From DASWUD01 sp036401755 (GTDB lineage Bacteria > Pseudomonadota > Gammaproteobacteria > Thiohalomonadales > Thiohalomonadaceae): 31,664 bases of DNA. Where the stretch lies: positions 1 through 31,664 of the forward strand of contig DASWUD010000051.1 of the NCBI GenBank assembly GCA_036401755.1, in the 5' to 3' direction. The notes under the pieces are model-generated. The model was given only the letters and a program-made list of their open reading frames with translations, was not told where the DNA came from and made no database searches. Shown here in pieces: positions 1 through 7,607 of the stretch (position 1 is its first letter; the number at the start of each line of letters is the position of its first letter). A program made the position numbers and the translations under genes.

Positions 1-1107
1 CGCGCCGATCATTTTGTCGCGGAAGATGCCGCGGGCACTCTCCACTTCTGGGAGGTGCATAACGAACATCCGGAGATCTCCTGGAAGGCGCTGTGGGGCA
101 AGGTCCACTACGAAGGCTACAGTGAACCCGACTATGTCTGGCAGTCATCGTCGGCGAGCAGCGATTTCGAACCAAAGTTCAGTCTGACGCCGCTCGCCTT
201 TGGCACTCTCAAGGCCGCCTTCTACGCTATGCTGATCGCCGTGCCGCTGGCCATCATGGGGGCCATCTTCACCGCCTACTTCATGGCGCCGCGCATGCGC
301 CGCATCGTCAAACCCACCATCGAGATCATGGAGGCGCTGCCCACCGTTATTCTCGGCTTCCTCGCCGGCCTGTGGCTGGCGCCGCTGGCCGAGGCGCATC
401 TGCCGGGCTTCTTCAGCCTGCTGCTGTTCATGCCGCTCGGGGTGGTGTTGTTTGCCTTCCTGTGGCAGCACCTGCCCGCCTCACTGCGTCATCGCATTCC
501 CGATGGCTGGGAGGCGGCACTGCTGTTGCCGGTGGTGATCGGCATCGGCTGGCTGTCGATGGCGCTCAGCTCGCCACTGGAGCACTGGCTGTTCGCAGGC
601 GACATGCGCCAGTGGCTTGTCAATGAACTGGGCATCGGCTTCGACCAACGCAATGCGCTGGTGGTGGGGATCGCCATGGGTGTGGCGGTGATCCCGCCCA
701 TCTTCTCCATCGCCGAAGACGCCATCTTCAGCGTGCCGCGCCATCTCACCAACGGTTCACTCGCCCTCGGCGCCACGCCGTGGCAGACGCTGGTACGCGT
801 GGTGCTGCTCACCGCCAGCCCCGGCATCTTCTCCGCGATCATGATCGGTCTCGGCCGTGCCGTCGGCGAAACCATGATCGTGTTGATGGCCACCGGCAAC
901 ACTCCGGTGATGGATTTCTCCATCTTCCAGGGGATGCGTACCCTGTCGGCCAACATCGCTGTGGAAATGCCCGAGTCGGAGGTGGGCAGCAGCCACTATC
1001 GCATTCTGTTCCTCGCGGCACTGGTGCTGTTCATGTTCACTTTCATCTTCAATACGGTGGCCGAGCTGGTGCGCCAGCGCCTGCGCCGCAAATACAGCAG
1101 CCTCTAG
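1..1107 (+). CDS. pstC: Phosphate ABC transporter permease PstC (C-terminal 368 aa, 5' end outside window)
   Basis: Inner-membrane permease half of the high-affinity phosphate importer PstSCAB; it pairs with PstA and is powered by PstB. The frame is open from base 1 with no need for an internal start, so this is the 3' part of a longer gene. Hydrophobic segments run through the visible part. The ABC-permease EAA loop is clear near positions 748-830 (GSLALGATPWQTL, then a conserved GRAVGE at 850-867). Gammaproteobacterial PstC often has a long form of about 700 aa with a periplasmic insert before the permease core; the residues before the first visible membrane segment fit that form. pstA starts 13 bases downstream, so they are cotranscribed. 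Any Pho box or pstS gene would lie left of the window. The family call is firm. Confidence 0.95.
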   Translation, partial: RADHFVAEDAAGTLHFWEVHNEHPEISWKALWGKVHYEGYSEPDYVWQSSSASSDFEPKFSLTPLAFGTLKAAFYAMLIAVPLAIMGAIFTAYFMAPRMRRIVKPTIEIMEALPTVILGFLAGLWLAPLAEAHLPGFFSLLLFMPLGVVLFAFLWQHLPASLRHRIPDGWEAALLLPVVIGIGWLSMALSSPLEHWLFAGDMRQWLVNELGIGFDQRNALVVGIAMGVAVIPPIFSIAEDAIFSVPRHLTNGSLALGATPWQTLVRVVLLTASPGIFSAIMIGLGRAVGETMIVLMATGNTPVMDFSIFQGMRTLSANIAVEMPESEVGSSHYRILFLAALVLFMFTFIFNTVAELVRQRLRRKYSSL

Positions 1108-1120
1108 CCGGGACATCATC

Positions 1121-2785
1121 ATGACGCACAATCTCAAAGGCTGGTTTCGTGGCGGTACTCCCTGGGTATGGCTCAATGCGGCCGCGGTGAGCGCCAGTAT
1201 CGTTATTGTCGCCGGTCTGCTGCTGCTCATCGCCGTACGCGGCATGGGTCACTTCTGGCCCAAATCGATCATGCAGGCACAGTACAAGAGTGAGGAAGGT
1301 CAGTTCGAACAGCTGATCGGCGAACGTGTCGACTATGAAGTGGTGCCCGCCGAACGTCTGCGCGGTGCTGGCGTCGAGGTACCGGAAGGGGTCACCGAGA
1401 TGGGCCGCGTGTTGCTCAAGGTGGGCAACCGCGACGTCAGCGGGGTCGATTTCCGCTGGGTGCTGGAGCCGCGCCTGGAGCAGGTGGGCTTCCCCGACAA
1501 CCTGATGACCCTCGAGCGGCGTGAGTGGGGCAACTTCTACGGCAGGCTCAAGGCGGTCAAGGAGCATGGCACCACCGTGGCCGAGGGTGAGGCGGCCTGG
1601 GAGGACTTGCAGAAGCGTCTTGAGCGCGCCCATGATCTCGACGGGAAGATCCGCGCCATCGAAAAGGGCGAGATCGGCTCGATCAACTACCAGCTCGAGC
1701 AACTGCGCCTGAAAGAGCGTCGCATGGAGCTGGATAACGACATCAATCCGGTGAAACAGGCCGCCATCGAAGCGGAGCGCCGGCAACTCCAAGCCCGTTA
1801 TGACAGTTTGCAGGGCGAGCTGGAGGCCCTCCATGAGGCGAGCGGCCGCGACAGCCTGATGGCGGAGGTGGCTGGTGGCCAGGAGGTGGAGCTACCGCTG
1901 GCGAAGGTAGTGCGCGCCTATCGCCCCAACGCCATGAGCCTGCCGAGCAAGATGGGCTTCTACGTGATGAAACTCTGGGAGTTCCTCAGCGATGAACCGC
2001 GCGAGGCCAATACCGAAGGGGGGATCTTTCCCGCCATCTTCGGTACCGTGCTGATGGTGATCCTGATGTCGATCTTCGTCACCCCCTTCGGGGTCGTGGC
2101 GGCGGTCTATCTGCGCGAATATGCCAAGCAGGGGCCACTGACGCGCATCATCCGCATCGCGGTCAACAACCTGGCCGGTGTGCCGGCCATCGTCTACGGC
2201 GTGTTCGGGCTCGGCTTCTTTGTCTACTTCCTCGGCGGCAATATCGATCGGCTCTTCTATCCCGAGGCCTTGCCATCACCAACCTTCGGCAGTGGCGGCA
2301 TTCTCTGGGCCTCGCTGACCCTGGCGATCCTCACCGTGCCGGTGGTGATCGTCGCCACCGAAGAGGGGTTGTCGCGCATTCCAAAATCGATCCGCGAAGG
2401 GAGCCTGGCGCTCGGTGCCACCAAGGCGGAGACGCTATGGCGCACCGTGTTGCCGATGGCCAGCCCGGCGATGATGACCGGCCTCATCCTCGCCATCGCG
2501 CGCGCCGCGGGCGAAGTGGCGCCACTGATGCTGGTGGGAGTGGTCAAGCTGGCGCCCTCCTTGCCGCTCGACCTCAATGCGCCGTTCCTCCATCTGGAGC
2601 GCAAGTTCATGCATCTCGGTTTCCATATCCACGATGTCGGCTTCCAGAGCCCCAACGTGGAGGCCGCGCGGCCGCTGGTCTATGCCACGGCGCTGCTGCT
2701 GGTGGGGGTGATCGTGCTGCTCAACCTGTCAGCCATCGCTATCCGTAACCGGCTGCGCGAGCGGTACCGTGCCCTGGAGCACTGA
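1121..2785 (+). CDS. pstA: Phosphate ABC transporter permease PstA, long form (554 aa)
   Basis: Second inner-membrane permease of the phosphate importer. One membrane segment lies near residues 22-45. A roughly 240-residue charged region follows, including a coiled-coil-like stretch around residues 160-240 rich in Glu, Arg and Leu. The permease core with further membrane segments begins near residue 300. The EAA loop is visible (REGSLALGATKAETLW), followed by RAAGEVAPLMLVG. Short PstA proteins of enteric bacteria are about 300 aa; the long form with an extracytoplasmic insert is typical of Pseudomonas and many other gammaproteobacteria. The ATG at 1121 follows a weak CCGGGA site. The gene lies between pstC and pstB in one operon. 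Confidence 0.95.
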   Translation: MTHNLKGWFRGGTPWVWLNAAAVSASIVIVAGLLLLIAVRGMGHFWPKSIMQAQYKSEEGQFEQLIGERVDYEVVPAERLRGAGVEVPEGVTEMGRVLLKVGNRDVSGVDFRWVLEPRLEQVGFPDNLMTLERREWGNFYGRLKAVKEHGTTVAEGEAAWEDLQKRLERAHDLDGKIRAIEKGEIGSINYQLEQLRLKERRMELDNDINPVKQAAIEAERRQLQARYDSLQGELEALHEASGRDSLMAEVAGGQEVELPLAKVVRAYRPNAMSLPSKMGFYVMKLWEFLSDEPREANTEGGIFPAIFGTVLMVILMSIFVTPFGVVAAVYLREYAKQGPLTRIIRIAVNNLAGVPAIVYGVFGLGFFVYFLGGNIDRLFYPEALPSPTFGSGGILWASLTLAILTVPVVIVATEEGLSRIPKSIREGSLALGATKAETLWRTVLPMASPAMMTGLILAIARAAGEVAPLMLVGVVKLAPSLPLDLNAPFLHLERKFMHLGFHIHDVGFQSPNVEAARPLVYATALLLVGVIVLLNLSAIAIRNRLRERYRALEH

Positions 2786-2811
2786 TGAGCGTGAAACTAT
2801 TAATTGATCTG

Positions 2812-2830
2812 AACCATGTGTGTCATGGTT
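2812..2830 (+). promoter_or_regulatory. Perfect hairpin in the pstA-pstB gap, just upstream of the pstB ribosome site
   Basis: AACCATG (2812-2818) and CATGGTT (2824-2830) form a perfect 7-bp stem with a 5-base loop. The stem ends two bases before the GGGAG that serves pstB (2833-2837). There is no T-run, so it is not an intrinsic terminator. It could tune pstB translation or mark an RNA processing point within the pst mRNA. Function is inferred from position only. Confidence 0.45.
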
Positions 2831-2843
2831 ACGGGAGTTCCGA

Positions 2844-3680
2844 ATGAGTGAAAATGCACCCATGACCCACGGCATCGATATCGGCGCGCTGTCGCGGGAA
2901 AAACGCCAGCTCGATTTGAGCAAGGAGGAGATCTGCCTACAGGTAAAGGATCTCAACCTCTACTATGGACAGAAGCAGGCGCTGAAGACGGTCAACATGC
3001 AGATCCCCAAACGGCGCGTCTCCGCCTTTATCGGTCCGAGCGGCTGCGGCAAGTCGACCCTGCTGCGCTGCTTCAACCGCATGAACGATCTGGTCGACGG
3101 CGTGCGCATCGAAGGCAAGATCGAACTGGACGGCCACGACATCTTCGCGCCGCGTGTCAACGTGGCCGAATTGCGCCGTCGCGTCGGCATGGTGTTCCAG
3201 AAACCCAATCCGTTTCCCAAGTCGATCTACGAAAACGTCGCCTATGGGTTGCGCATCCAGGGCAGTACCCGGCGCCGCGACATGGACGACATCGTGGAAA
3301 AGGCGTTGCGTGGCGCCGCACTGTGGGACGAGGTGAAGGACCGGCTGCACGACAGTGCGCTGGGCCTTTCCGGTGGCCAGCAGCAGCGTCTGGTGATCGC
3401 GCGTGCCATCGCCATCGAGCCGGAGGTGCTGCTGCTCGATGAGCCGGCCTCGGCCCTCGACCCGATTTCGACGCTCAAGATCGAAGAGCTGATCTACGAA
3501 TTGAAGGATCGCTATACCATCGTTATCGTGACGCACAACATGCAGCAGGCAGCGCGCGTTTCCGACTACACTGCCTTTATGTTCATGGGCGAGCTGGTAG
3601 AGTTCGGCGCCACCAACGCGCTGTTCACCAATCCGCGCAAGAAGCAGACCGAAGACTACATCACCGGCCGCTATGGCTGA
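2844..3680 (+). CDS. pstB: Phosphate ABC transporter ATP-binding protein PstB (278 aa)
   Basis: Cytoplasmic ATPase that drives phosphate import through PstC/PstA and takes part in PhoR/PhoU phosphate signalling. Walker A (GPSGCGKST) is at residues 64-72, the ABC signature LSGGQQQR at 175-182, Walker B (VLLLDEP) at about 195-201, and the switch histidine lies in THN. The ATG at 2844 is preferred over an in-frame GTG at 2820 because GGGAG lies six bases ahead of the ATG and the GTG falls inside a hairpin. About 30 extra residues precede the usual PstB start, which is common in the long-form pst operons. All catalytic motifs are intact. Confidence 0.96.
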   Translation: MSENAPMTHGIDIGALSREKRQLDLSKEEICLQVKDLNLYYGQKQALKTVNMQIPKRRVSAFIGPSGCGKSTLLRCFNRMNDLVDGVRIEGKIELDGHDIFAPRVNVAELRRRVGMVFQKPNPFPKSIYENVAYGLRIQGSTRRRDMDDIVEKALRGAALWDEVKDRLHDSALGLSGGQQQRLVIARAIAIEPEVLLLDEPASALDPISTLKIEELIYELKDRYTIVIVTHNMQQAARVSDYTAFMFMGELVEFGATNALFTNPRKKQTEDYITGRYG

Positions 3681-3748
3681 GTCGCGACATTAGTTTTACC
3701 GTGTGGGCGCCAGTAGCAAGGCGCATCCAAGCAAGGCGGAGAGAGAAC

Positions 3749-4468
3749 ATGGAAAAGAAGACGATCGGACAACACATATCGCAGCAGTACAACACCGAAC
3801 TGGAAGACCTGCGCAACCGCGTGCTGACCATGGGCGGCTTGGTGGAGCAGCAGCTGGAGAATGCCCTGAACGCGCTCGAAAAGAGTGACGTTGCCCTGGC
3901 CGAGCAGGTGGTGCACAACGATGTAAAGGTCAACGCCCTTGAGGTCTCCATCGATGAGGAGTGCGGCGTCATCCTGGCGCGCCGTCAGCCTGCCGCCAGC
4001 GACCTGCGCCTGATTGTCACGGTGATCAAGACCATCACCGATCTGGAGCGCATCGGCGATCAGTCGGAACGCGTGGCGATCGTCGCGATGCGCCTGGCCG
4101 ATGGCGACAAGGACAGTTCACGCTGGAATGTCTCGTTGCGCCATCTGGGTAACCACGTGCGTCAACTGCTGCACGATGCACTCGATGCCTTCGCGCGCAT
4201 GGACATTGAAGCGGCGGTGCGTGTCGCCAAAGAGGACGTACTGGTGGACAAGGAATACGACGGGCTGATGCGTCAGCTCATCACCTTCATGATGGAGGAC
4301 CCGCGCACGATCACCCCTTCCCTGGAGGCGATGTGGGCGGCCCGTGCCCTGGAGCGCATCGGCGACCACGCACGCAACATCTGCGAATACGTCATCTACA
4401 TGGTGAAGGGCAAGGATGTGCGCCACATCGGTCTGGAGCGCATGGAGGAAGAGGTGCGCGGCGAGTGA
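3749..4468 (+). CDS. phoU: Phosphate signalling regulator PhoU (239 aa)
   Basis: Cytoplasmic protein that links Pst transporter activity to the PhoR sensor kinase and restrains phosphate uptake. Length and sequence match the two three-helix bundles of PhoU, with the acidic metal-binding type segments (ITDLERIGDQ near residue 97 and ALERIGDHARNI near residue 200) repeated once per bundle. The ATG at 3749 follows a good AGGCGGAGAG ribosome site; an in-frame start further upstream (3701) lacks one. It is the last gene of the pst operon, 68 bases after pstB. Confidence 0.96.
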   Translation: MEKKTIGQHISQQYNTELEDLRNRVLTMGGLVEQQLENALNALEKSDVALAEQVVHNDVKVNALEVSIDEECGVILARRQPAASDLRLIVTVIKTITDLERIGDQSERVAIVAMRLADGDKDSSRWNVSLRHLGNHVRQLLHDALDAFARMDIEAAVRVAKEDVLVDKEYDGLMRQLITFMMEDPRTITPSLEAMWAARALERIGDHARNICEYVIYMVKGKDVRHIGLERMEEEVRGE

Positions 4469-4480
4469 GCGTAACACCCG

Positions 4481-4508
4481 CGCGTGCAGCGTTTTTTCCC
4501 GGCACGCG
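4481..4508 (+). terminator. Weak candidate hairpin terminator after phoU
   Basis: CGCGTGC (4481-4487) pairs with GCACGCG (4502-4508). The loop is 14 bases and contains a run of six T. Only three T follow the stem, so this is a poor intrinsic terminator. It is the best structure seen between the pst operon and the helicase gene. The rest of the 347-base gap up to 4815 holds the helicase promoter and leader; no gene or tRNA was seen. Confidence 0.25.
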
Positions 4509-4675
4509 TTTGCTCGGTACATGGCATGCGGCACGGGATATCGTGCTGCAGCGTCAAGGCCGTGTTCCGCAGAAGGGTGACGCCGATAGCCGCAGCTCTC
4601 CCGGTGTAGCCCGCCTGGCGCGATAACCCTTGTCGACGCAAGGAAATGATCGGCCGTCGGTTGATCCCGAATCTC

Positions 4676-4684
4676 TGATACAAT
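4676..4684 (+). promoter_or_regulatory. Extended -10 promoter for rhlE
   Basis: TGATACAAT fits an extended -10 element (TGn followed by TACAAT, five of six matches to TATAAT). No good -35 lies 16-18 bases upstream, as is usual for extended -10 promoters. Transcription would start near 4691, giving a leader of about 125 bases. Confidence 0.5.
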
Positions 4685-4692
4685 GGCTCATC

Positions 4693-4815
4693 CGGCGCAC
4701 TTCGGTCTGCGCCGCCGCCGCGGGACTCTCCGCGCCCGCAGCAATCCCTGTTTATTTCTGCCTGGACCGACCCGCGCAGTAGCGTGGTCAGGCCAACTCC
4801 GGAGCCTCTATCAGT
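4693..4815 (+). promoter_or_regulatory. Structured 5' leader of rhlE
   Basis: Two hairpins can be drawn by eye. CGGCGCA (4693-4699) pairs with TGCGCCG (4708-4714). A second around 4761-4792 can fold in two competing ways: GACCCGC with GCG-t-GGTC, or CCTGgACC with GGTCAGG. GGAG at 4801-4804 sits 11 bases before the ATG. Long leaders that respond to cold are known for some DEAD-box helicase and cold-shock genes; whether this one does so is a guess. Confidence 0.35.
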
Positions 4816-6339
4816 ATGTCATTTTCCGAACTCGGTCTTGCGGCCGACATCGTCCGCGCCGTTACCGAAAAAGGTTACAGTGAACCGACCCCCGTCCAGC
4901 GTCAGGCGATCCCTGTCATTCTCCAGGGGGGCGACATCATGGCCGGCGCGCAGACCGGCACCGGCAAGACCGCCGGCTTTACTCTGCCGCTGTTGCATCG
5001 CCTGATGGCGCAGGGCGCACCCAAGGGGCAGCGTTCTATCCGTGCGCTCATTCTCACGCCGACGCGCGAACTCGCCGCGCAGGTAGGGGAGAGCGTCGAA
5101 CTCTATGGCAAACATCTGCCGCTCAAATCGACGGTGATCTTCGGCGGGGTCGGCATCAACCCGCAGATCGACAAGCTGCGCAAGGGGGTCGACATCCTGG
5201 TGGCGACGCCAGGCCGCCTGCTCGATCACGCCGGCCAGAAAACTGTCGATCTCTCCAAGGTGGAAATCCTCGTGCTCGACGAGGCCGATCGTATGCTCGA
5301 CATGGGCTTCATCCACGATATCCGCAAGGTGCTTGCCATGCTGCCCAAGCAACGGCAGAACCTGCTCTTCTCGGCCACCTATTCTGACGAGATCAAAACG
5401 CTGGCCGATGGCATTCTCAAGTCGCCGGCGCTGATCGAGGTGGCGCGTCGCAACACCGCCGCCGAACTGGTCACCCAGGTGGTCCATCCGGTCGATCGCG
5501 AGCGCAAGCGCGAGCTGCTCTCATTCCTCATCGGTTCGCGCAACTGGCGGCAGGTACTGGTCTTTACCCGTACCAAGCACGGCGCCAACCGCCTGGCTGA
5601 ACAGCTTGGCAAGGATGGCATCACCGCCGCAGCGATCCACGGCAACAAGAGTCAGGGGGCGCGTACCAAGGCGCTCGCTGATTTCAAGAGCGGCGCGGTG
5701 CGGGTGCTGGTCGCCACCGACATCGCCGCGCGCGGCCTCGATATCGACCAGCTGCCCCACGTGGTTAACTACGAGCTGCCCAACGTGCCCGAGGATTACG
5801 TGCACCGCATCGGCCGCACCGGCCGTGCCGGTAACGAAGGCGAAGCAATGTCACTGGTTTGCGTCGATGAGCACAAGCTGCTCAAGGACATCGAGCGGCT
5901 GCTCAAGCGCGACCTGCCGAAGGAGGTCATTCCGGGCTACGACCCCGACCCCACCATCAAGGCCGAGCCGATCCCCAACGGGCGCAACAGCCGTGGTAAC
6001 AGTGCCCCGCGCCGCCCGCAGGGTCAGGCCAGCGGAGAGCCGCGCCGCGAGCGCAGCGGCAACAGCCAGTCCCATAGCGCCAAGCCCGCTTCCGCCAGCC
6101 GTGGCAGCAGAAACACCACCGCCACGGGCAACCGCAACAGCGCCGGCAACGCCAATGGTAATCGCAACGCTCCCGGCAACGGCAACCGCGCTGCAGCACC
6201 CGTCAACGGGAACCGTGCTCCTGCGCAGAAACCGCGTGGCAACGAAGGCAACAACGCACGTTCTGCAACGCCTGCGCCACAGCGTCGCAACGCACCGGAG
6301 ATCCCGGCACTGCTGGGTGGTGGTCGGCGCGATCGTTAA
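4816..6339 (+). CDS. rhlE: DEAD-box ATP-dependent RNA helicase RhlE (507 aa)
   Basis: Cytoplasmic RNA helicase that remodels RNA in ribosome assembly and RNA decay. The core matches RhlE closely: Q motif (EPTPVQRQAIP) near residue 25, Walker A AQTGTGKT at 45-52, PTRELAAQ near 85, TPGRLLD near 135, DEAD at 155-158, SAT at 186-188, ARGLDID near 309 and HRIGRTGR at 330-337. The segment ending in AEPIPNGR is also typical of RhlE. After about residue 390 the protein becomes a disordered tail rich in Asn, Gly, Arg, Ser and Pro, with repeated GNRN/GNGNR units. Such tails bind RNA and can promote condensates in other DEAD-box proteins. It has its own promoter and is not part of the pst operon. Confidence 0.95.
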   Translation: MSFSELGLAADIVRAVTEKGYSEPTPVQRQAIPVILQGGDIMAGAQTGTGKTAGFTLPLLHRLMAQGAPKGQRSIRALILTPTRELAAQVGESVELYGKHLPLKSTVIFGGVGINPQIDKLRKGVDILVATPGRLLDHAGQKTVDLSKVEILVLDEADRMLDMGFIHDIRKVLAMLPKQRQNLLFSATYSDEIKTLADGILKSPALIEVARRNTAAELVTQVVHPVDRERKRELLSFLIGSRNWRQVLVFTRTKHGANRLAEQLGKDGITAAAIHGNKSQGARTKALADFKSGAVRVLVATDIAARGLDIDQLPHVVNYELPNVPEDYVHRIGRTGRAGNEGEAMSLVCVDEHKLLKDIERLLKRDLPKEVIPGYDPDPTIKAEPIPNGRNSRGNSAPRRPQGQASGEPRRERSGNSQSHSAKPASASRGSRNTTATGNRNSAGNANGNRNAPGNGNRAAAPVNGNRAPAQKPRGNEGNNARSATPAPQRRNAPEIPALLGGGRRDR

Positions 6340-6354
6340 CACCTTCCGGCAACT

Positions 6355-6385
6355 GGCCCACGGCTTCCGCAGGGAGTTGTGGGCC
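6355..6385 (+). other. Hairpin downstream of rhlE, possible weak terminator
   Basis: GGCCCAC (6355-6361) can pair with GTGGGCC (6379-6385), with a 17-base loop. No T-run follows, so any terminator role is doubtful. A 12-bp palindrome TCGCCCGGGCGA at 6415-6426 lies between this hairpin and the next gene. Confidence 0.25.
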
Positions 6386-6474
6386 CACTTCTCGTTACCG
6401 TAGCTCGGGGCTAGTCGCCCGGGCGAAACGGCGCTACTGTAGGGCGCATCGCGTCACAATCAGGAGACTCCGTT

Positions 6475-7035
6475 TTGCATCGCCCACTGCCTTATCTCAC
6501 TCCATTTGTTTTTGCCCTGCTCGCCGGATGCGCGACTCCACCCTCATCCCCGTCGATCGCTAATACCAATCGCTCCCCCGCTGTCGCCGCCAGTGCTGCA
6601 CCCAGCCACATGAAACCGGCGGATCGTCGTGCCGTTCTCGACTATCACAACAAGGTGCGCGCCAGCGTGGGCGTTGGCCGGCTGAGCTGGGACGACGGCT
6701 TGGCCGCTTTTGCCCAGCAGTGGGCCGACCATCTCGCCGCAGGCAGCTGCAAGATGCAGCACCGTCAGCCCAATGACTATGGCGAAAATCTCTACATGGG
6801 GACTGCCGGTCACTACACGGCGCTCGATGCTGCCAAGGCGTGGGAGTCCGAGAAAAAGGATTATCGTGGCGGGGTAGTCCAGGAAAAAAATGATAAACCG
6901 GTTGGCCACTACACCCAGATGGTGTGGCGTGATACCAAGCGGATCGGGTGTGGTGAGGCGGTCTGCAACGGCTATCTGATGGTCGCTTGTAACTACGACC
7001 CCCCTGGAAACTATCTGGGTGAAAAGCCATACTGA
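6475..7035 (+). CDS. CAP/SCP (PR-1-like) domain lipoprotein (186 aa)
   Basis: Secreted or envelope-anchored protein of the cysteine-rich secretory / antigen 5 / PR-1 superfamily. A signal peptide ends in a lipobox, LAGC, with Cys19 as the likely lipidated residue. A Ser/Pro-rich linker follows, then the CAP domain from about residue 50 to the end. Both CAP signatures are present: GHYTQMVWRDTKRIGCG near 144-160 and ACNYDPPGNYLG near 171-182. The start is TTG at 6475, chosen because GGAG lies eight bases upstream and it gives an intact signal peptide. The four cysteines of the mature domain could form disulfides in the periplasm. Biochemical function of bacterial CAP proteins is mostly unknown. 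It appears to be a single-gene unit. Confidence 0.88.
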   Translation: MHRPLPYLTPFVFALLAGCATPPSSPSIANTNRSPAVAASAAPSHMKPADRRAVLDYHNKVRASVGVGRLSWDDGLAAFAQQWADHLAAGSCKMQHRQPNDYGENLYMGTAGHYTALDAAKAWESEKKDYRGGVVQEKNDKPVGHYTQMVWRDTKRIGCGEAVCNGYLMVACNYDPPGNYLGEKPY

Positions 7036-7092
7036 ACCAAGAAGAGTGATGCACTGATAACAAAAATGATAGCCAGCATAAGGGGGGATTAA

Positions 7093-7527
7093 ATGGAGTT
7101 CTTCGCCACCGCGCATGTGCGCATGTCCGCATCCGATATCCAACATGAAGTTACCATCGGCACACTGCATGACTGGTGCGCCTCCATCGAGAGTGTCAAG
7201 AACGTGGAGGGGAGTCGGGGCCAGGTGAAATCGCTGTGGGGCGAGTTTGGTGTCCACCGAGAACTGCTCGGCAGCGGCGTGCGCTTCACCTTTCCCAGCT
7301 CCAGCTGTGCCCTGCAATGGACCATCACCGCTGAACCCGGCAATCTTACCGAGGTGCAGATCCACGCCTCCGCCAACCGTCACCAGCTCGATGATGAAAT
7401 GCTGCGCACCCTGGAGATCTTCATCACCGACTGGCGCGCCGGCCTCGAAGAGTGGCCAGTACGTCGCGCCGCCAAGGCTAACAAGCCGTGCGTCAACTGC
7501 GGTGATTCGTTCGGCGGCTTTGGTTGA
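7093..7527 (+). CDS. Conserved-looking hypothetical protein with C-terminal CxxC (144 aa)
   Basis: I do not recognise a family. The ATG at 7093 follows a strong purine ribosome site (AAGGGGGGATTA) and base composition matches neighbouring genes, so it is probably real. The protein is soluble with no signal peptide or membrane segment. Its middle looks like alternating strands and helices (residues about 50-115). It ends in Cys-Val-Asn-Cys followed by a short Gly/Phe tail, a pair that could bind a metal or be redox active. It lies 57 bases after the CAP lipoprotein gene and may share its transcript. It converges with the HAD-like gene. Confidence 0.75.
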   Translation: MEFFATAHVRMSASDIQHEVTIGTLHDWCASIESVKNVEGSRGQVKSLWGEFGVHRELLGSGVRFTFPSSSCALQWTITAEPGNLTEVQIHASANRHQLDDEMLRTLEIFITDWRAGLEEWPVRRAAKANKPCVNCGDSFGGFG

Positions 7528-7607
7528 GAGCAGTGAAGCGCACTGCGTCGAGGTGTGCCTACGGAGTAAGGCCGAGTGAGCGTCCGGAACGAAAAACAAC
7601 TAGCGTG

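Noticed and set aside
2786..2843. Possible Pho box (TGTCAT near 2821-2826) before pstB
   Set aside because: Only one half-site is seen, without the paired repeat 11 bases away, and the position is inside the operon.
6415..6426. 12-bp palindrome TCGCCCGGGCGA upstream of the CAP lipoprotein gene
   Set aside because: In GC-rich DNA of this length several such palindromes are expected by chance, and no second copy or nearby promoter supports an operator.
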